The position numbers and the translations under genes are program-made. Below the pieces are notes generated by a model. That model did no database searches. It was not told the DNA's origin and saw only the letters and a program-made list of their open reading frames with translations. Of a stretch of 64,000 bases of DNA, positions 63,017 to 64,000 are shown in pieces. Origin of the DNA: Rossellomorea aquimaris TF-12 (lineage in GTDB: Bacteria > Bacillota > Bacilli > Bacillales > Bacillaceae_B); the NCBI RefSeq assembly GCF_001648555.1, contig NZ_LQXM01000029.1:1-64000 (forward strand). Reading direction: 5' to 3'. How positions within the stretch are numbered: position 1 is the first letter of the stretch; every line of letters begins with the position of its first letter.

Positions 63017-63538
63017 ATGAAAAAATACGTGTTCACAGCGTTAATAGGTGTATTGTTTTTAGGAATCGTTTCTGGTTGTGGAACCAACGATAACATGAAT
63101 GAACAAGGGTTGAATGAAAACAATAGAGATCTTCAGAATGTAAAATACAATAATAATCAAGGGAATCGTGATTATGTGAATTACGATGGAGAGATGGTAG
63201 AAGAAAATTATTCTATTTCTGATAAGGCCGCTAACAAGGTAGCTACTCTAAACCAAGTCGAAAGTGCATATGTCCTGACTACCAAAAGAAATGCTTATGT
63301 AGCTGCAGTTCTAGAAGACAGATATAATGGGGAAATCAACAACGAGTTAGAAAAGAAAATAGCCGATAGTGTTAGAAGTGTTGATCCAGGAATACAAAAT
63401 GTTTATGTATCTACAAACCCTGACTTTATTGATTCTATGAGAGATTATGCTAACAAAGCAGATCAAGGTAAACCAATTAAAGGTCTTGGAGAAGAAATGG
63501 CGGATATGTTGAAGCGGGTATTCCCAAATAGAAAATGA
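63017..63538 (+). CDS. YhcN/YlaJ-family sporulation lipoprotein
   Basis: A 173-residue lipoprotein. Signal with lipobox VSGC (cysteine about 21), then an asparagine-rich low-complexity segment (25-55) and a folded domain: SISDKAANKVATLNQVESAYVLTTKRNAYVAAVLED is the heavy-metal-like/BON-type repeat of the YhcN family. These proteins lie in the spore inner membrane and assist germination or outgrowth. AGGAGGT precedes the ATG. Confidence 0.9.
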   Translation: MKKYVFTALIGVLFLGIVSGCGTNDNMNEQGLNENNRDLQNVKYNNNQGNRDYVNYDGEMVEENYSISDKAANKVATLNQVESAYVLTTKRNAYVAAVLEDRYNGEINNELEKKIADSVRSVDPGIQNVYVSTNPDFIDSMRDYANKADQGKPIKGLGEEMADMLKRVFPNRK

Positions 63539-63560
63539 TTTTTTCAGTAACACCTATTAA

Positions 63561-63592
63561 AAGTCGGTGGAAATCTTTCATCGGCTTTTTTG
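63561..63592 (+). terminator. Terminator of the spore lipoprotein gene
   Basis: AAGTCGGTGGAA (63561-63572) pairs with TTTCATCGGCTT (63576-63587), with several G-U pairs, followed by T5. Confidence 0.75.
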
Positions 63593-63652
63593 TATGTTTG
63601 TAATCAGATCTGTATTTAATTGGATCTTTTGGAGAAGATTTTAAAAACGTTT

Positions 63653-63681
63653 TTGTTTCTATTTAAATAGCGGTGTATGAT
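63653..63681 (+). promoter_or_regulatory. Possible sigma-A promoter of the CvfB-like gene
   Basis: TTGTTT (63653-63658) and TATGAT (63676-63681) are spaced by 17 bases. The 308-base gap 63539-63846 otherwise holds only the terminator and the ribosome binding site. Confidence 0.4.
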
Positions 63682-63846
63682 AGATTTAGATTAGTATTCA
63701 TTATTTTCAAAATTAATGATTTATTTTAAAATGACTTCACACTCTATACATAAGCAGTGAAAAAAGATATATTTAGTGAATACAAACGTTGAGAAGTGAG
63801 AGAATTAAGCATAAAAAGCTTCACTTTAATAGGAGGAAATAGAATA

Positions 63847-64000
63847 ATGTCTTCATTAAAACCAGGAACGGTAGTGGATTTATTTGTTGATCATGAAGTA
63901 CCATATGGTTTCTTTTTAACAGATGAAACAGAGGATCGAGTTTTACTTCACCATTCTGAAATAACAGAAGAAATTTTTGAAGGAGATACTGTGAAAGTAT
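63847..64000 (+). CDS. CvfB/YitL-family S1-domain RNA-binding protein (partial)
   Basis: The first 51 codons of a gene cut by the window edge, beginning MSSLKPGTVVDLFVDHEVPY. The segment GFFLTDETEDRVLLHHSE followed by EGDTVKV is the first S1-like OB domain of the CvfB/YitL family, which act in RNA metabolism and virulence gene control. AGGAGG lies about 11 bases before the ATG. The remainder is outside the window. Confidence 0.7.
   Translation, partial: MSSLKPGTVVDLFVDHEVPYGFFLTDETEDRVLLHHSEITEEIFEGDTVKV

Overview
The window looks like chromosomal DNA of an endospore-forming, low-GC Gram-positive rod of the family Bacillaceae. The evidence is AT-rich sequence, strong AGGAGG-type ribosome binding sites, many TTG and GTG starts, compact operons ending in hairpin terminators, two complete GerA-type germinant receptor operons, a YhcN/YlaJ spore lipoprotein, an Sda-like kinase inhibitor, YuzL, YdjO, XpaC/YaaN, YojN/YojO and odhAB. 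I cannot fix the genus. No rRNA, tRNA, CRISPR array, prophage or intact transposon is visible.

Layout. 0-4.3 kb: MBL hydrolase, S51 peptidase, GNAT, AI-2E-type permease, nucleotidyltransferase. 4.3-8.1 kb: first GerA-type operon. 8.2-9.6 kb: TetR-controlled pair of SMR efflux subunits. 9.9-14.6 kb: small enzymes (PTH2, VOC, Nudix, DUF402), tiny proteins and two CBO0543-like membrane proteins. 14.6-20.5 kb: RsbR paralogue, phosphatase, YjbQ protein, GNAT, NrnB-type nuclease, pxpA, Nudix. 20.5-29.4 kb: small membrane peptides, an ArlRS/YkoGH-like two-component system, a GerT-like Hsp20 protein, odhAB with a cre-like site, and sda. 29.7-36 kb: acyl-CoA synthetase, double GGCT protein, DedA protein, a zinc-ribbon gene broken by one stop codon, DUF6501, GNAT. 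36-39 kb: MoxR ATPase and VWA pair. 39-46.5 kb: CPA1 antiporter, YaaN/XpaC, penicillin-binding protein, a second YidC with a MifM-like leader, and a CrcB pair. 46.5-52.4 kb: cupredoxin, DUF1033, second GerA-type operon on the minus strand, and small spore or cold-associated proteins. 52.5-64 kb: amidohydrolase, RecQ, ABC-F ATPase, YkvA, ferritin-like protein, DUF4395, a MutS2 paralogue behind an elaborate leader, ZIP transporter, spore lipoprotein, and the start of a CvfB/YitL gene cut by the window edge.

The two most interesting loci are regulatory. (1) At 45264-45577 a 93-codon reading frame with one membrane segment and an acidic C-terminus precedes a yidC paralogue. Its last codons can pair with the yidC ribosome binding site. 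This is the architecture of the MifM-YidC2 nascent-chain sensor of Bacillus subtilis, in a diverged form. (2) At 59620-59976 a near-consensus promoter, a seven-codon leader peptide, a 10-bp helix that includes the end of that peptide, and two terminator hairpins precede a MutS2 paralogue that keeps the ATPase and a KOW-like segment but lacks the Smr domain. This resembles ribosome-mediated attenuation of antibiotic-response genes. It suggests, but does not prove, a role for this MutS2-like protein in ribosome stress.

Starts were moved from the longest reading frame to the codon with the best-placed ribosome binding site wherever the sequence allowed.
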